DNA of 64,000 bases from CAWDZK01 sp963726615 (GCA_963726615.1 CAVSCX010000010.1:62001-126000), one strand, 5' to 3'; positions 36,984 through 49,034 are shown, counted from the first letter of the stretch. The notes: generated by a model not told the origin, from the letters alone. Made by a program: numbers and translations.

Positions 36984-39500
36984 ATGAGCACTGACCGCTT
37001 CAGCCGGCTCTCCGTCGTCCTGGGCCGGGTCGTGCTCGGCTGCGAGACCCTCGCGATCACGCTCTGGCTTGTTGCTCCCGGCGCGCTGCCCGCGGTCGCG
37101 CTGCACAGGGCGCCCACCAAGCCGGCGGCCGTCGTGGGCTTCCTCCTCCTCGGAGTCGTGCTCGGCCTGCGGCCGCGGCCTGCCCTGCGGCGGGCGCTGC
37201 TGGCAGCCGTGGCCCTGATCGCCCTGGAACGGCTCGCGGCCGGTGCCGTGGGGCACCCGTTGCTGTCCGGCGAGGTCCTGTTCCTGGACCGTTGGCGCAC
37301 TGCCGCGCTGGACGGGCAGATGGCCATGTCCTCCGCGCTGGTGCTGCTCTCGCTTGTCGTGGCGCTGACCGTCAGCCGGCGCCGGCCGGCTGTGGCCACG
37401 AGCCTCGGCTGTCTCGCCTTCGCGGTCGGCTACGTCAGCCTGGTCGGCCAGCTCTACGGGGCCGAGACCCTCTCCTCGGTCCAGTCAGCCGTCGCGATGG
37501 CCCCGCCGACGGTTCCGATCGCCCTGTGCGCCACGGTCTCGGTGCTGCTGGAGCGGGCTGCGCTGCCTGTCGCCAGAGCCCTCGGAGCCCGGGGCACAGC
37601 CGGCGGACTGGTGCGCGCCAGCCTGGCCTGGGCGCTGCTCGTCCCCGTTCTGCTGGGCTGGGCCGTCGTCGCGGGGGAGAGCGCCGGGCTGTTCGACCCG
37701 GCCTACGGGCAGACCCTCATGGTGCTCGTCCTGACGGCCGGAGCGGTCACGGCGATCGTGCTCGGCGCCCGGGTGGCGGCCCGGGCCGACCGGAACCTCG
37801 CCGCTGCCGCCGACCGGGAACGGTTGCAGTACCTCCTGGACGGCACGCCTGTCGGCATCTTCGAGACGGACCCCGACGGGCGGCGCACCTACGTCAACGC
37901 GCGGTGGCGGGAGCTGACCGGGTCGACCGGCGACGTGCGCGGCGCAGCGTGGACCGACGTCCTGCACCCCGACGACCGCGAGCGGGTCGCCACCGAGTGG
38001 GCGGCGGCGATCGCACGCGGCGAGCCGTACGCCGGGAGGTACCGGTACCTGCTTCCGGACGGCTCGATCCGCTGGGTGGACACCGCCACCACCGGGATCA
38101 GCAACCCCGACGGGAGCACCAGCCGTTGGCTGGGCAGTGTCACCGACGTCACCGAGCAGGTCGAGGCTTCCCACCGGCTGGAGAGCTCGGAGCGCCGCTA
38201 CCGCTCGGTCGTGACGACGATGGCGGAAGGGGTCGTCCTGCAGGACGCCGAGGGCCGCCTTGTCACCGCCAACCAGGCGGCATCCCTGATCCTCGGGGTC
38301 GACCTGGACCGGCTCGACGGCGCGTCGCCGTTCACGGACAGCCTTCGCGTGGTCGGGGAGGACGGCCGGACGTTCCCCGCCGCGGACCTGCCCGCGGCGC
38401 GGGCGCTCGTGAGCGGTCAGCCGGTGCGCGACGTGCTCGTCGGCATCCACCGGGCCGACGGCAGCCTGCGTTGGCTCGAGGTCAACGCGGAGCCGCTGCA
38501 GGACGTCGGGCCGGACGGGACCCCGGTCGTCACCGGCGTCGTCTCGACGCTCTCCGACGTCACCGTCGCGCGCGCCGCCGCCCGCGCCCTAGCCCGCAGC
38601 GAGGAGCTGTTCCGGTCCGCCATGGCGCACGCGCCGGTCGGCATGGCGCTGACCTCGCTCGACGGGACCTTCATGGGGGTCAACCACGCACTCTGCCGTC
38701 TCGTCGGCTACGAGGAGCACGAGCTCGTGGGGCGCACCTTTCACCAGATCACCCACCCCGACGACCTCGAGGCGGACCTGGACAACCTCGCGATGCTCAC
38801 CGCCGGGAGGGTCGACCACTACACGATGGAGAAGCGCTACCTGACCCGCGACAGCGAGGTCGTGTGGGTCCGGCTCGCGGTGTCGATGGCCAGGGACGAG
38901 GACGACGCGCCGGCGTACTACGTCGCCCAGGTGCAGGACATCACCGAGTCGCGCGCCGCGCACGAGAAGCTCGAGCACCAGGCACTGCACGACCCGCTGA
39001 CCGGGCTGGCGAACCGGGACCTCCTCATGGACCGGCTGGCCCATGCTCTGGCCCGGTCGACCCGGTCCGGGCACCGGACGCTGGTGCTGTTCTGCGACCT
39101 CGACCACTTCAAGGACGTCAACGACACCTTCGGGCACGAGACGGGGGACCTCGTCCTCGTCACCGTGGCCGACCGGCTGCGGGCGGCCGTCCGACCGGGC
39201 GACACGGTGGCCCGGCTCGGCGGCGACGAGTTCGTGGTCGTGGCCGAGTCGATCGCGGCCGTCGAGGCCCAGAGGGCGCTGGCGTCCCGGGTGCAGGCCG
39301 TCCTGGACGAGCCGGTGCGCGTGGGCGGCCAGGAGGTGCGCACCAGGGCCAGCATCGGCATCGCTGTCGCGGGGCCGGAGTCCGACGTCCGGTCGCTGCT
39401 CCGCGAGGCCGATGCGGCGATGTACCGGGCCAAGGCGCTCGGCCGCGACCGGTACGAGCTGGGTGCAGAGACACCCGTCGGAGCCGTCGACCACACCTGA
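36984..39500 (+). CDS. Membrane diguanylate cyclase with three PAS domains
   Basis: 838 residues from ATG 36984, with GGGAGGG five bases upstream. About eight membrane helices (residues 10-270) form an unassigned MASE-like sensor. Three PAS domains follow (about 280-400, 405-525, 530-655), the first and third with the DGRRTYVNARWRELTG and PDDLEADL patterns of PAS/PAC units. The GGDEF domain has the intact motif at 746-750 and the product-inhibition site RPGD at 737-740. There is no EAL domain. Makes cyclic-di-GMP, the substrate of the HD-GYP protein 26 kb upstream. Signals sensed are unknown. Confidence 0.93.
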   Translation: MSTDRFSRLSVVLGRVVLGCETLAITLWLVAPGALPAVALHRAPTKPAAVVGFLLLGVVLGLRPRPALRRALLAAVALIALERLAAGAVGHPLLSGEVLFLDRWRTAALDGQMAMSSALVLLSLVVALTVSRRRPAVATSLGCLAFAVGYVSLVGQLYGAETLSSVQSAVAMAPPTVPIALCATVSVLLERAALPVARALGARGTAGGLVRASLAWALLVPVLLGWAVVAGESAGLFDPAYGQTLMVLVLTAGAVTAIVLGARVAARADRNLAAAADRERLQYLLDGTPVGIFETDPDGRRTYVNARWRELTGSTGDVRGAAWTDVLHPDDRERVATEWAAAIARGEPYAGRYRYLLPDGSIRWVDTATTGISNPDGSTSRWLGSVTDVTEQVEASHRLESSERRYRSVVTTMAEGVVLQDAEGRLVTANQAASLILGVDLDRLDGASPFTDSLRVVGEDGRTFPAADLPAARALVSGQPVRDVLVGIHRADGSLRWLEVNAEPLQDVGPDGTPVVTGVVSTLSDVTVARAAARALARSEELFRSAMAHAPVGMALTSLDGTFMGVNHALCRLVGYEEHELVGRTFHQITHPDDLEADLDNLAMLTAGRVDHYTMEKRYLTRDSEVVWVRLAVSMARDEDDAPAYYVAQVQDITESRAAHEKLEHQALHDPLTGLANRDLLMDRLAHALARSTRSGHRTLVLFCDLDHFKDVNDTFGHETGDLVLVTVADRLRAAVRPGDTVARLGGDEFVVVAESIAAVEAQRALASRVQAVLDEPVRVGGQEVRTRASIGIAVAGPESDVRSLLREADAAMYRAKALGRDRYELGAETPVGAVDHT

Positions 39501-39512
39501 CAGACTCGCGGT

Positions 39513-40415
39513 GTGAGCGCGACGATCCTCGACGGGAAGGCAACCGCGGCCGCAATCAGGGCAGATCTCACCGCCCGGGTCACCACGCTGCGGGAGCACG
39601 GCACGGTCCCGGGGCTCGGCACCGTCCTTGTCGGTGACGACCCCGGCAGCCGGTCGTACGTCGCTGGCAAGCACCGCGACTGCGCCCAGGTCGGCATCAC
39701 CTCCCTCCAGCGCGAGCTGCCGGCCGACGCCACGCAGGCCGAGGTCGAGGAGGTCGTGGACGAGCTGAACGCCGACCCGGCCTGCACCGGCTACATCGTG
39801 CAGCTCCCGCTGCCCTCCGGGCTGGACGCCGGGGCGGCGCTGCTGCGCATGGACCCGGCCAAGGACGCCGACGGCCTGCACCCCACGAACCTGGGCCGGC
39901 TGGTCCTGGGGGAGCCGGGGCCGCTGCCCTGCACGCCCCGCGGCATCGTCGCCCTGTTGCGCGAGTACGGCGTCGACCCGGCCGGACGTGACGTGGCCGT
40001 GGTCGGTCGCGGTGTCACCGTCGGGAGACCCCTGGGCCTGCTGCTCACCCGACGCAGCGAGAACGCCACGGTCACGCTCTGCCACACCGGCACCCGCGAC
40101 CTCGCCGGTCACCTTCGCCGCGCCGACGTGGTCGTGGCGGCGGCCGGCGTCCCGGGTCTGGTCACCGCCGAGATGGTGAAGCCGGGCGCGGCGGTCGTGG
40201 ACGTGGGCATCACCCGGACCGCCGCGGGCCTTGTCGGTGACGTCGCCCCGGAGGTCGCGGAGGTTGCCGGCCACCTGGCGCCCGTTCCCGGCGGCGCCGG
40301 CCCGATGACAAGGGCGATGCTGCTGCTCAACGTCGTCGAGAGCGCCGAGCGCGCCCTGGCAGCCCAGGGTGTCGATGCGACCGGGACCACCGTGGCCGCC
40401 ACCGCTGGTGCGTGA
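39513..40415 (+). CDS. folD: Methylenetetrahydrofolate dehydrogenase / cyclohydrolase
   Basis: 300 residues. Catalytic Tyr/Lys in YVAGKHRDC, substrate loop VQLPLPSGLD, and the NADP-binding GRGVTVGRPLGLLL. Makes 10-formyl-THF for PurN and PurH. GTG start 13 bases after the diguanylate cyclase stop, possibly in the same transcript. Overlaps the following DUF3017 gene at its end. Confidence 0.95.
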   Translation: MSATILDGKATAAAIRADLTARVTTLREHGTVPGLGTVLVGDDPGSRSYVAGKHRDCAQVGITSLQRELPADATQAEVEEVVDELNADPACTGYIVQLPLPSGLDAGAALLRMDPAKDADGLHPTNLGRLVLGEPGPLPCTPRGIVALLREYGVDPAGRDVAVVGRGVTVGRPLGLLLTRRSENATVTLCHTGTRDLAGHLRRADVVVAAAGVPGLVTAEMVKPGAAVVDVGITRTAAGLVGDVAPEVAEVAGHLAPVPGGAGPMTRAMLLLNVVESAERALAAQGVDATGTTVAATAGA

Positions 40416-40737
40416 GCCGGTGAGCGGGGAGTCCGTCCCGCACGGGGCGGACGAACGGCCGCCGATCCGAGGCGGCTGGGTGGGCCGGCAGTGGCCGCTG
40501 CTCTCGGTGCTGGGCCTCGGGGTGGCGGGGCTCGGTGCCGTCGGCCTGGACCACTTCCGCATCGGCTGCCTGGCGCTGGGGGTGGCGGTGCTGCTGGCTG
40601 CGCTGGCGCGGCTCGCGCTCCCGGTGCGCCGGGTCGGCCTCCTCGTGGTCCGCAGCCGCGCCTTCGACGTCCTCGTCCTGTCGACGATGGGCGTGGCCCT
40701 GGTGGTGTTCGCGATCATCGTCCCGCCACGGCGCTGA
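40408..40737 (+). CDS. DUF3017 small membrane protein
   Basis: About 109 residues with three hydrophobic helices (PLLSVLGLGVAGLGAVGL, CLALGVAVLLAALARLAL, FDVLVLSTMGVALVVFAII) and the RAF...LSTMG segment typical of DUF3017. This gene follows folD in many actinobacteria. The start is unclear: GTG 40408 overlaps the folD end by 8 bases, while GTG 40420, ATG 40375 and GTG 40369 are also in frame. Function unknown. Confidence 0.8.
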   Translation: MREPVSGESVPHGADERPPIRGGWVGRQWPLLSVLGLGVAGLGAVGLDHFRIGCLALGVAVLLAALARLALPVRRVGLLVVRSRAFDVLVLSTMGVALVVFAIIVPPRR

Positions 40738-40808
40738 GGCCCGTCCCCGGGGACGCCTGCCCTCGCGGCCGGCCCGCCGACGTGCTGGGATAGCCTCGGC
40801 AGCAGAAA

Positions 40809-40828
40809 GTCTCTTGATGACGAGAGAC
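40809..40828. promoter_or_regulatory. Dyad in the mdh leader (possible operator)
   Basis: GTCTCT (40809-40814) and AGAGAC (40823-40828) are perfect inverted arms around TGATGACG, 43 bases before the mdh ATG. The size and symmetry suit a dimeric repressor of the GntR or MarR kind. No close -35/-10 pair is clear. The rest of 40738-40870 is unremarkable. Confidence 0.35.
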
Positions 40829-40870
40829 CTTGCCCGCACCGCAGCCGCCGACGCGAAGGAGCCTCGTCAG

Positions 40871-41860
<990 letters not shown>

Positions 41861-41907
41861 CCACGCCGGCCCGACCCGTCCCCACCACCCCACCCAGGAG
41901 CAGACCC

Positions 41908-43125
41908 GTGGCGAAGATCAAGGTGCAGAACCCGGTCGTCGAGCTGGACGGCGACGAGATGACGCGGATCATCTGGCACTTCATCAAGGACCGTCTGATC
42001 CACCCGTATCTCGACGTCGACCTGAAGTACTACGACCTGGGCATCCAGAGCCGCGACGCCACCGACGACCAGGTCACGGTCGACGCCGCGCGGGCCATCA
42101 AGGAGCACGGCGTCGGCGTCAAGTGCGCCACGATCACCCCCGACGAGGCCCGGGTCGAGGAGTTCGGCCTGAAGAAGATGTGGGTGTCGCCGAACGGCAC
42201 GATCCGCAACATCCTGGGCGGCGTCGTCTTCCGCGAGCCCATCATCATCAGCAACATCCCGCGGCTGGTGCCGGGGTGGACCAAGCCGATCATCATCGGC
42301 CGTCACGCGCACGGTGACCAGTACAAGGCCACCAACTTCAAGGTCCCCGGCGCGGGCGAGCTCACCATCACGTTCACCCCCTCGGACGGTTCCGAGCCGA
42401 TCCAGCACGTGGTCGCGAACTTCGGTGACGACGGTGGCGTGGCCATGGGCATGTACAACTTCAACAAGTCGATCGAGGACTTCGCCCGGGCGTCGCTGGC
42501 CTATGGGCTGCAGCGCGAGTACCCGGTGTACATGTCGACGAAGAACACCATCCTCAAGGCCTACGACGGCGCCTTCAAGGACATCTTCGCCGAGGTCTTC
42601 GAGAAGGAGTTCAAGGCCGACTTCGAGGCGAAGGGTCTGACCTACGAGCACCGGCTGATCGACGACATGGTGGCCGCGGCGATGAAGTGGGAGGGCGGCT
42701 ACGTCTGGGCCTGCAAGAACTACGACGGCGACGTGCAGTCCGACACGGTGGCACAGGGCTTCGGCTCGCTCGGGCTCATGACCTCGGTGCTGATGACGCC
42801 GGACGGCAGGACCGTCGAGGCCGAGGCGGCGCACGGCACCGTCACCCGGCACTTCCGCCAGCACGAGGCCGGCAGGCCGACCTCGACGAACCCGATCGCC
42901 TCGATCTTCGCCTGGACAGGCGGCCTCAAGCATCGCGGCAAGCTCGACGGCACCCCCGAGGTGACCGGCTTCGCCACGACCCTGGAGCGGGTGTGCGTGG
43001 AGACCGTCGAGAGCGGGAGGATGACCAAGGACCTGGCCCTGCTCGTGTCGAAGGAGCAGGCGTTCCTCACCACCGAGGAGTTCCTTGCGGCTCTCGACGA
43101 GAACCTCGCCGCCGCGCTCGCCTGA
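41908..43125 (+). CDS. icd: Isocitrate dehydrogenase, NADP-dependent (eukaryote-like dimeric type)
   Basis: 405 residues from GTG 41908, with CAGGAG nine bases upstream. Opening VVELDGDEMTRIIWHFIK, substrate motif SPNGTIRNILGG and YMSTKNTILKAYDG are those of the dimeric type-II family shared with mitochondria. The DGDVQSD and HGTVTRHFR segments hold metal- and NADP-binding residues. Produces 2-oxoglutarate and NADPH. With mdh and sucCD, this makes four TCA-cycle genes in 16 kb. Confidence 0.95.
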   Translation: MAKIKVQNPVVELDGDEMTRIIWHFIKDRLIHPYLDVDLKYYDLGIQSRDATDDQVTVDAARAIKEHGVGVKCATITPDEARVEEFGLKKMWVSPNGTIRNILGGVVFREPIIISNIPRLVPGWTKPIIIGRHAHGDQYKATNFKVPGAGELTITFTPSDGSEPIQHVVANFGDDGGVAMGMYNFNKSIEDFARASLAYGLQREYPVYMSTKNTILKAYDGAFKDIFAEVFEKEFKADFEAKGLTYEHRLIDDMVAAAMKWEGGYVWACKNYDGDVQSDTVAQGFGSLGLMTSVLMTPDGRTVEAEAAHGTVTRHFRQHEAGRPTSTNPIASIFAWTGGLKHRGKLDGTPEVTGFATTLERVCVETVESGRMTKDLALLVSKEQAFLTTEEFLAALDENLAAALA

Positions 43126-43153
43126 CCCCGCCAGGCCCTGATCGGCCGCCGGG

Positions 43154-43807
43154 CTAGGAGGCGGCCCCGGTGCCGCGCTCGGTCTCCTCGCGTCGTCTCG
43201 CGGCGGCGGCACCGAAGTAGTCGACCGCCCGTCCGCGGTGGGCCGCCCCGGCGGCGTCGCTCGCCGACATCTCGGCAAATCGCGGGATGTGCTTCGAGCA
43301 GTGGATGTAGGCCTCCTCGACGTCGACCACCACCCACCACGGGGCAGCGCGGCCCGCGGGTGCGCGCGGCTCGAGCCCGCCGAGCGCCGCTGCCGCGGGC
43401 TCGACGAGCCGCGCCGCGCCGTTGATGTGCAGGCCGACGGTGTCCCGGACGAAGTCCACCAGGAGCAGGCCGACCTGGGGGTTCTCGCTGATGTTGCCGA
43501 GGCTGGCCATCACGCCGTTGCCCTTGAGCTCGGGCCATGCGACCCGCCCCGGGTCGAGCACCTCCAGGAAGCCGGGCGGACCGGCGCGCAGGGTGCTGTC
43601 GCACGCGCCGTTCCCGTCCGCGGTCGCGAGGAAGAACATCTGCTGCCGTCCGACGAACTCGCGCATGGCCGGGTTGAGGTGGTCGACCACCTGGTCGTCG
43701 TAGAAGCGGTCGGCGCGCGAGGTGGTGCCGAGGTCGCGCTGCAGCCGGTGCTCGCCGGCGGAGCCGGGCCGGACGGGCGGGGTGGGGCCGGGGGGCAGGG
43801 GAGTCAC
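43154..43807 (-). CDS. Pyridoxamine 5'-phosphate oxidase-like flavin protein
   Basis: 217 residues. The split-barrel fold is indicated by QQMFFLATADGNGACDSTLRAG, MASLGNISENPQVGLLLVDF and the final DYFGAAA. A disordered Pro-rich tail begins the protein. Similar actinobacterial proteins bind FMN or F420, but the reaction is not assignable. The CS-KHIPRF segment near residue 175 matches the PNPOx-like subgroup with a conserved Cys. Convergent with icd. Confidence 0.75.
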   Translation of the reverse strand: MTPLPPGPTPPVRPGSAGEHRLQRDLGTTSRADRFYDDQVVDHLNPAMREFVGRQQMFFLATADGNGACDSTLRAGPPGFLEVLDPGRVAWPELKGNGVMASLGNISENPQVGLLLVDFVRDTVGLHINGAARLVEPAAAALGGLEPRAPAGRAAPWWVVVDVEEAYIHCSKHIPRFAEMSASDAAGAAHRGRAVDYFGAAAARRREETERGTGAAS

Positions 43808-43874
43808 CCGAAGGTCCTACCAGCCGGGGGACCTACCGGACAAATCGACCTTGGGCGCCCCGCGCGGCCGCACC

Positions 43875-45034
<1,160 letters not shown>

Positions 45035-45038
<4 letters not shown>

Positions 45039-46126
45039 GGTCGCAGCGCGTCCCGCAGCATGGCTGCGGCGCGCTCGGGCGCGATGTCGTTGATGAACGC
45101 ACCCATGCCCGACTCCGAGCCGGCGAGGAACTTCAGCTTGGTCGCGGCCCGCTTGATGGAGAACAGCTCGAGGTGCAACGAGGCGAGGTCGCGGTCGACC
45201 CGGACCGGGGCCTGGTGCCAGCCGGAGATGTAGGGCAGTGGTGCGTCGTAGAGGCAGTCGAGCGCGCGCAGGACGTCGAGGTAGATGGCCGGGAAGTCGT
45301 CGCGCGCGGCATCGTCGAGCGAGGGCAGGTCGGGCACCCCTCGACGCGGGTAGAGGTGCACCTCGACCGGCCAGCGTGCGGCGAAGGGAACGAAGGCGAC
45401 CCAGTGCTCGCTCGTGGTCACGATCCGGGAGCCCTCGGTGAGCTCCTGCTCCAGCCGCTCCGCGAACACGTCCCCGCCGGTGCGGTCCCGGTGCCGGCGG
45501 GCCGCCTCCAGCATGGTGCGCGTCCGGGGGGTGACGAAGGGGTAGCCGTAGATCTGGCCGTGCGGGTGGCTCAGCGTCACGCCGATCTCCTCGCCGCGGT
45601 TCTCGAAGCAGAAGACCTGCTCGACGAACGGCAGCCGGGCGAGCGCGGTGCTCCGGTCGATCCAGGCGTCGAGGACCAGTCGGATCCGCTCCGGCCGGAG
45701 CCGGCTGACCGGCAGGTCGTGGTCGCTGGTGAAGCAGACGACCTCGCAGCGTCCGAGGCCCGGGCGCCGGTCCCCGGTCGGGTCAACGCCCGACTCGGGG
45801 TCGACGTGGTCCGCGAACGAGGGGAACCGGTTCTCGAAGACGACGACGTCGTAGTCGTCGGCAGGGACCTCGGTGACGCGCCCGTCTCGCGACGGGCACA
45901 GCGGGCACTCGTCCGCCGGCGGCAGATGGGTCCGGGACTGCCGGTGCGAGGCCACCGCGACCCACTCGTCCAGGACTGCGTCGTACCGGATCTCTGACGC
46001 CGTGGTGGTCGCCTCGAGGTCACGGCCGTCGACGACCCCGGCGCGGTCGACGGCCGCGGCGGTGGCGTCGGAGTCGAAGAAGTAGAGCTCTCTGCCGTCG
46101 GCGAGACGGATCTGTGACCTCCTCAC
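45035..46126 (-). CDS. galT: Galactose-1-phosphate uridylyltransferase
   Basis: 363 residues. Zinc-site CPLC near residue 75, and the catalytic His in SHPHGQIYGYPF. Exchanges UMP between UDP-glucose and galactose-1-phosphate. Its start overlaps the DeoR stop and its end overlaps galK, each by four bases, so the three genes are translationally coupled. Confidence 0.95.
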
Positions 46127-46935
46127 GGCCGCTCCGTCCCGACGAGAGCCGTGGGGACCGGTGCAACCGGTGCGACGGTCACGTCACCGACCTCGTCGCG
46201 CAGGATCGACAGAGCGTCGTGGGCCAGCCCGTCGTCGGTGATGACGACGTCGGCCTCGGGGAGCGTAGCGATCGTGCTGATGCCGACGACGTTCCACTTG
46301 GTGTGGTCGGCGACCACGGCGAGAAGACGGGCCGACCTGGCGAGCGCTCTGCTGGTCTCCGCCTCCAGCAGGTTCGGGCTGGTGAAGCCGGTCCGCTGGT
46401 CCATGCCGTGGACGCCGAGGAAGACGATGTCGAGGTTGAGACTGCGCAGCGCGGCCACCGCGATGGGGCCCACCAGGGCGTCGGACGGGGTGCGGACGCC
46501 ACCGGTGAGCACGACGGTGCGAGCCGGGTCGGGGGCCGACCAGAACACGGTCGCGATCTGGACGGAGTTGGTGACCACGGTGATGCCCGGGACCTCCCGG
46601 AGCCGGTGCGCGATCGTCCAGGTCGTCGTTCCCGCGGACAGACCCACGGCGCTGCCCGGGCGCACCATCGCGACGGCAGCACGGGCGATGGCGTCCTTCT
46701 CGGCACGTTCGCGGGACGACTTGGTCTCGAAGCCCGGCTCGTCCGTGCTGGTCAGCCCCGGTGACGTCGCGCCACCGTGGACCTTGTCGACGAAGCCCTG
46801 TCGCGCGAGCAGGTCGAGGTCCCGGCGGACCGTCATGTCCGAGACCGACAGGGCACGGGTGAGCTCGCTCACCTTGACGGCTCCCCGCTCGCGCACCCGG
46901 TCCAGGATGTAGGTCTGCCGCTCCTTGGCCAGCAT
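46123..46935 (-). CDS. DeoR/GlpR-family transcriptional regulator
   Basis: 270 residues. N-terminal winged helix (RERGAVKVSELTRALSVSDMTVRRDLDLLA) and a C-terminal sugar-phosphate-binding domain with SAGTTTWTIAHRL and the TGGVRTPSDALVG loop. Such repressors usually let go when a phosphorylated sugar, here probably galactose-1-phosphate or a derivative, binds. Lies one base after the beta-galactosidase stop, overlapping galT. A dyad at 49001-49034 in the divergent promoter region is a candidate site. Confidence 0.9.
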   Translation of the reverse strand: MLAKERQTYILDRVRERGAVKVSELTRALSVSDMTVRRDLDLLARQGFVDKVHGGATSPGLTSTDEPGFETKSSRERAEKDAIARAAVAMVRPGSAVGLSAGTTTWTIAHRLREVPGITVVTNSVQIATVFWSAPDPARTVVLTGGVRTPSDALVGPIAVAALRSLNLDIVFLGVHGMDQRTGFTSPNLLEAETSRALARSARLLAVVADHTKWNVVGISTIATLPEADVVITDDGLAHDALSILRDEVGDVTVAPVAPVPTALVGTERP

Positions 46936-46936
46936 C

Positions 46937-48958
46937 TCAGCGTCCCTCTTCGCGGATGACGGCGACGCCGCCGGCGGCGACCTTCGCGCTGCCCGGGCAC
47001 GAGGTGCTCGTCACGAGGTCGAGCCCCCGCACCGGGACCTCGACGGCGGAGTCGGTGTGGTTGATGACGAACAGGTAGGACCCGGTCTCACCGCGCCGGC
47101 GGACCAGCTCGACACCGGACAGGTCGTGCACAGCGATGCCGACCCCGGCACAGAGGTGCCGGACCAGGGCGGCCGTGCCGCCCGCGTCCACCCTGGTCGC
47201 CAGGTACCAGGCCGTCCCCGTGCCGACGGTCCGGCGGGTCAGTGCCGGTACGCCGGGGAGGGGCCCGTCGACGTAGCTGCTCACGACCTCGGCGTCTGCG
47301 GCGTGCAGCAGCTCGGTCCACACGTCCGCAGTCGCACCGTCGAGCACGCCACCGGCCAGACGCACGAGCTCGCCTTCGCGCAGTGGGAAGAACTCCTCGG
47401 TCGAGATCCCCAGCAGATCGCGGAACGCGCCGGGGTAGCCGCCGAGCCGAACGTGGTCGTGCTCGTCGACGATGCCGCTCCAGTAGGTGACGAGCACGGT
47501 GCCGCCGGCCTCGACGTAGCCGGCGATGTTCGTCGCGGCGGCATCGGTGCTGAGGTAGAGAGTGGGTACCAGAGCGAGCGGGTAGCCGGTGAGGTCGTCC
47601 TCCGGCCGGACCATGTCGACGGTGACACCGGCGTCCCAGAGGGCGCGGTAGAGCGACTGATGCCGGTCGAGGTAGGTCAGGTCCCGGGTCGGGTGGCTGT
47701 CCAGCTCGGCTGCCCAGCGCGCGTCCCAGTCGACGACGATGGCGACGTCGCCGTGGACCCGCGTGCCGGCCACCTCGCCGATCGCCCGCAAGGTCGACCC
47801 GAGCTCGACGACCTCGCGCCACACGCGCGTGTGCTCTCCCGCGTGCGGGACGAGGGCGGAGTGGAACTTCTCCGCGCCGGCGCGGGACGCCCGCCACTGG
47901 AAGAAGCAGACGGCGTCGGACCCGCGGGCGACATGGGCCAGGCTGTTGCGCATCATCTGGCCGGGCTGCTTGGCCACGTTCCTCGCCTGCCAGTTCACGG
48001 CACTGGGCGAGTGCTCCATCAGGAACCACGGGCGGCCGCCGGCCGTGGCACGGGTGAGGTCGGCGGACCAGGACAGCTCGACGTGAGCGGCTGGGTCGTG
48101 CGCCTCGAGGTAGTGGTCCTGCGAGACGACGTCCAGCTCGGGCCCCCAGCGGAGGTAGTCCATGTCCCGCACGTGCGACATCACCATGAAGTTCGTCGTC
48201 ACGGGGATGCCGGGGCTGAGCCGGCGCAGGAGGTCACGCTCCGCGACGAAGCAGTCGAGCAGGGCATCCGAGCCGAAGCGGGCGAAGTCGAGCTGCTGGG
48301 TGGGGTTCGGGAACGTGGGTGCCGTGCGTGGGGGGAGCACGTGCTCCCAGTCGCCGTAGCGCTGGCTCCAGAACGCCGTGCCCCAGGCCTCGTTGAGGGC
48401 GTCGAGGTCGCCGTAGCGCCGGAGCAGCCAGCCGCGGAACGCCGCCGCGGACACGTCGCAGTAGCAGCGGCTGTTGTGACCCCCGAGCTCGTTGGACACG
48501 TGCCACATCACCAGCGCCGGGTGGTCGTGGAAGCGCTCGGCGAGCGCGGTCACCAGTGCCAGCGCCCGCTGGCGGAACACCGGCGAGCTGGGGCACCACG
48601 CCTGCCGTCCACCAGGCCAGAGCACCGTGCCGTCGGCCCGGCGGGGCAGTGTCTCCGGGTAGCGATGGGACAGCCAGGGCGGCGGGGACGCCGTGGCCGT
48701 CGCCAGGTCGACCGCGACGCCGCCCTCGTGGAGCAGGTCGAGCACCTCGGCGAGCCAGTCCAGCTCGAACCGCCCCTGCTCGGGCTCGAGCAGGGCCCAG
48801 GAGAAGACGCCGACGGTCGCGACTGTCACGCCGGCCTCGCGCATCAGCCGGACGTCATCGGCCCAGACGTGCCGGGGCCACTGCTCCGGGTTGTAGTCAC
48901 CGCCGTACGCGATGCCCGCCAGGCGGCTGCCGTCCGGGCGGGTTGGCCAGGCAGTCAT
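46937..48958 (-). CDS. Beta-galactosidase, glycoside hydrolase family 42
   Basis: 673 residues from ATG 48958. GH42 opening AYGGDYNPEQWP, acid/base Glu in WHVSNELGG, the three-Cys zinc site near CYCDV, and the nucleophile Glu in FLMEHSPSAVNW. It lacks a signal peptide, so imported galactosides are cut inside the cell. The nearest ribosome-binding-like GGAGGGG is 15 bases before the ATG, which is too far. A TTGACT at 48994-48989 and TACACG at 48973-48968 could give a nearly leaderless message. Head of the gal gene set. Confidence 0.93.
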   Translation of the reverse strand: MTAWPTRPDGSRLAGIAYGGDYNPEQWPRHVWADDVRLMREAGVTVATVGVFSWALLEPEQGRFELDWLAEVLDLLHEGGVAVDLATATASPPPWLSHRYPETLPRRADGTVLWPGGRQAWCPSSPVFRQRALALVTALAERFHDHPALVMWHVSNELGGHNSRCYCDVSAAAFRGWLLRRYGDLDALNEAWGTAFWSQRYGDWEHVLPPRTAPTFPNPTQQLDFARFGSDALLDCFVAERDLLRRLSPGIPVTTNFMVMSHVRDMDYLRWGPELDVVSQDHYLEAHDPAAHVELSWSADLTRATAGGRPWFLMEHSPSAVNWQARNVAKQPGQMMRNSLAHVARGSDAVCFFQWRASRAGAEKFHSALVPHAGEHTRVWREVVELGSTLRAIGEVAGTRVHGDVAIVVDWDARWAAELDSHPTRDLTYLDRHQSLYRALWDAGVTVDMVRPEDDLTGYPLALVPTLYLSTDAAATNIAGYVEAGGTVLVTYWSGIVDEHDHVRLGGYPGAFRDLLGISTEEFFPLREGELVRLAGGVLDGATADVWTELLHAADAEVVSSYVDGPLPGVPALTRRTVGTGTAWYLATRVDAGGTAALVRHLCAGVGIAVHDLSGVELVRRRGETGSYLFVINHTDSAVEVPVRGLDLVTSTSCPGSAKVAAGGVAVIREEGR

Positions 48959-49000
48959 GGCTGGGAGCGTGTACCCCTCCGGCGAAAAAGTCAACAGAAA

Positions 49001-49034
49001 CCCTCGAACCGTGCGATCGGTTGTGTTCGAAGGG
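49001..49034. promoter_or_regulatory. Dyad in the divergent gal promoter region (candidate DeoR operator)
   Basis: TCGAAC (49004-49009) and GTTCGA (49025-49030) are perfect inverted arms, extended by CCC and GGG with a one-base bulge. A second nested dyad AACCG/CGGTT lies at 49007-49022. The site is between the two divergent gal units (48959-49261), where a shared regulator would act. Confidence 0.35.
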
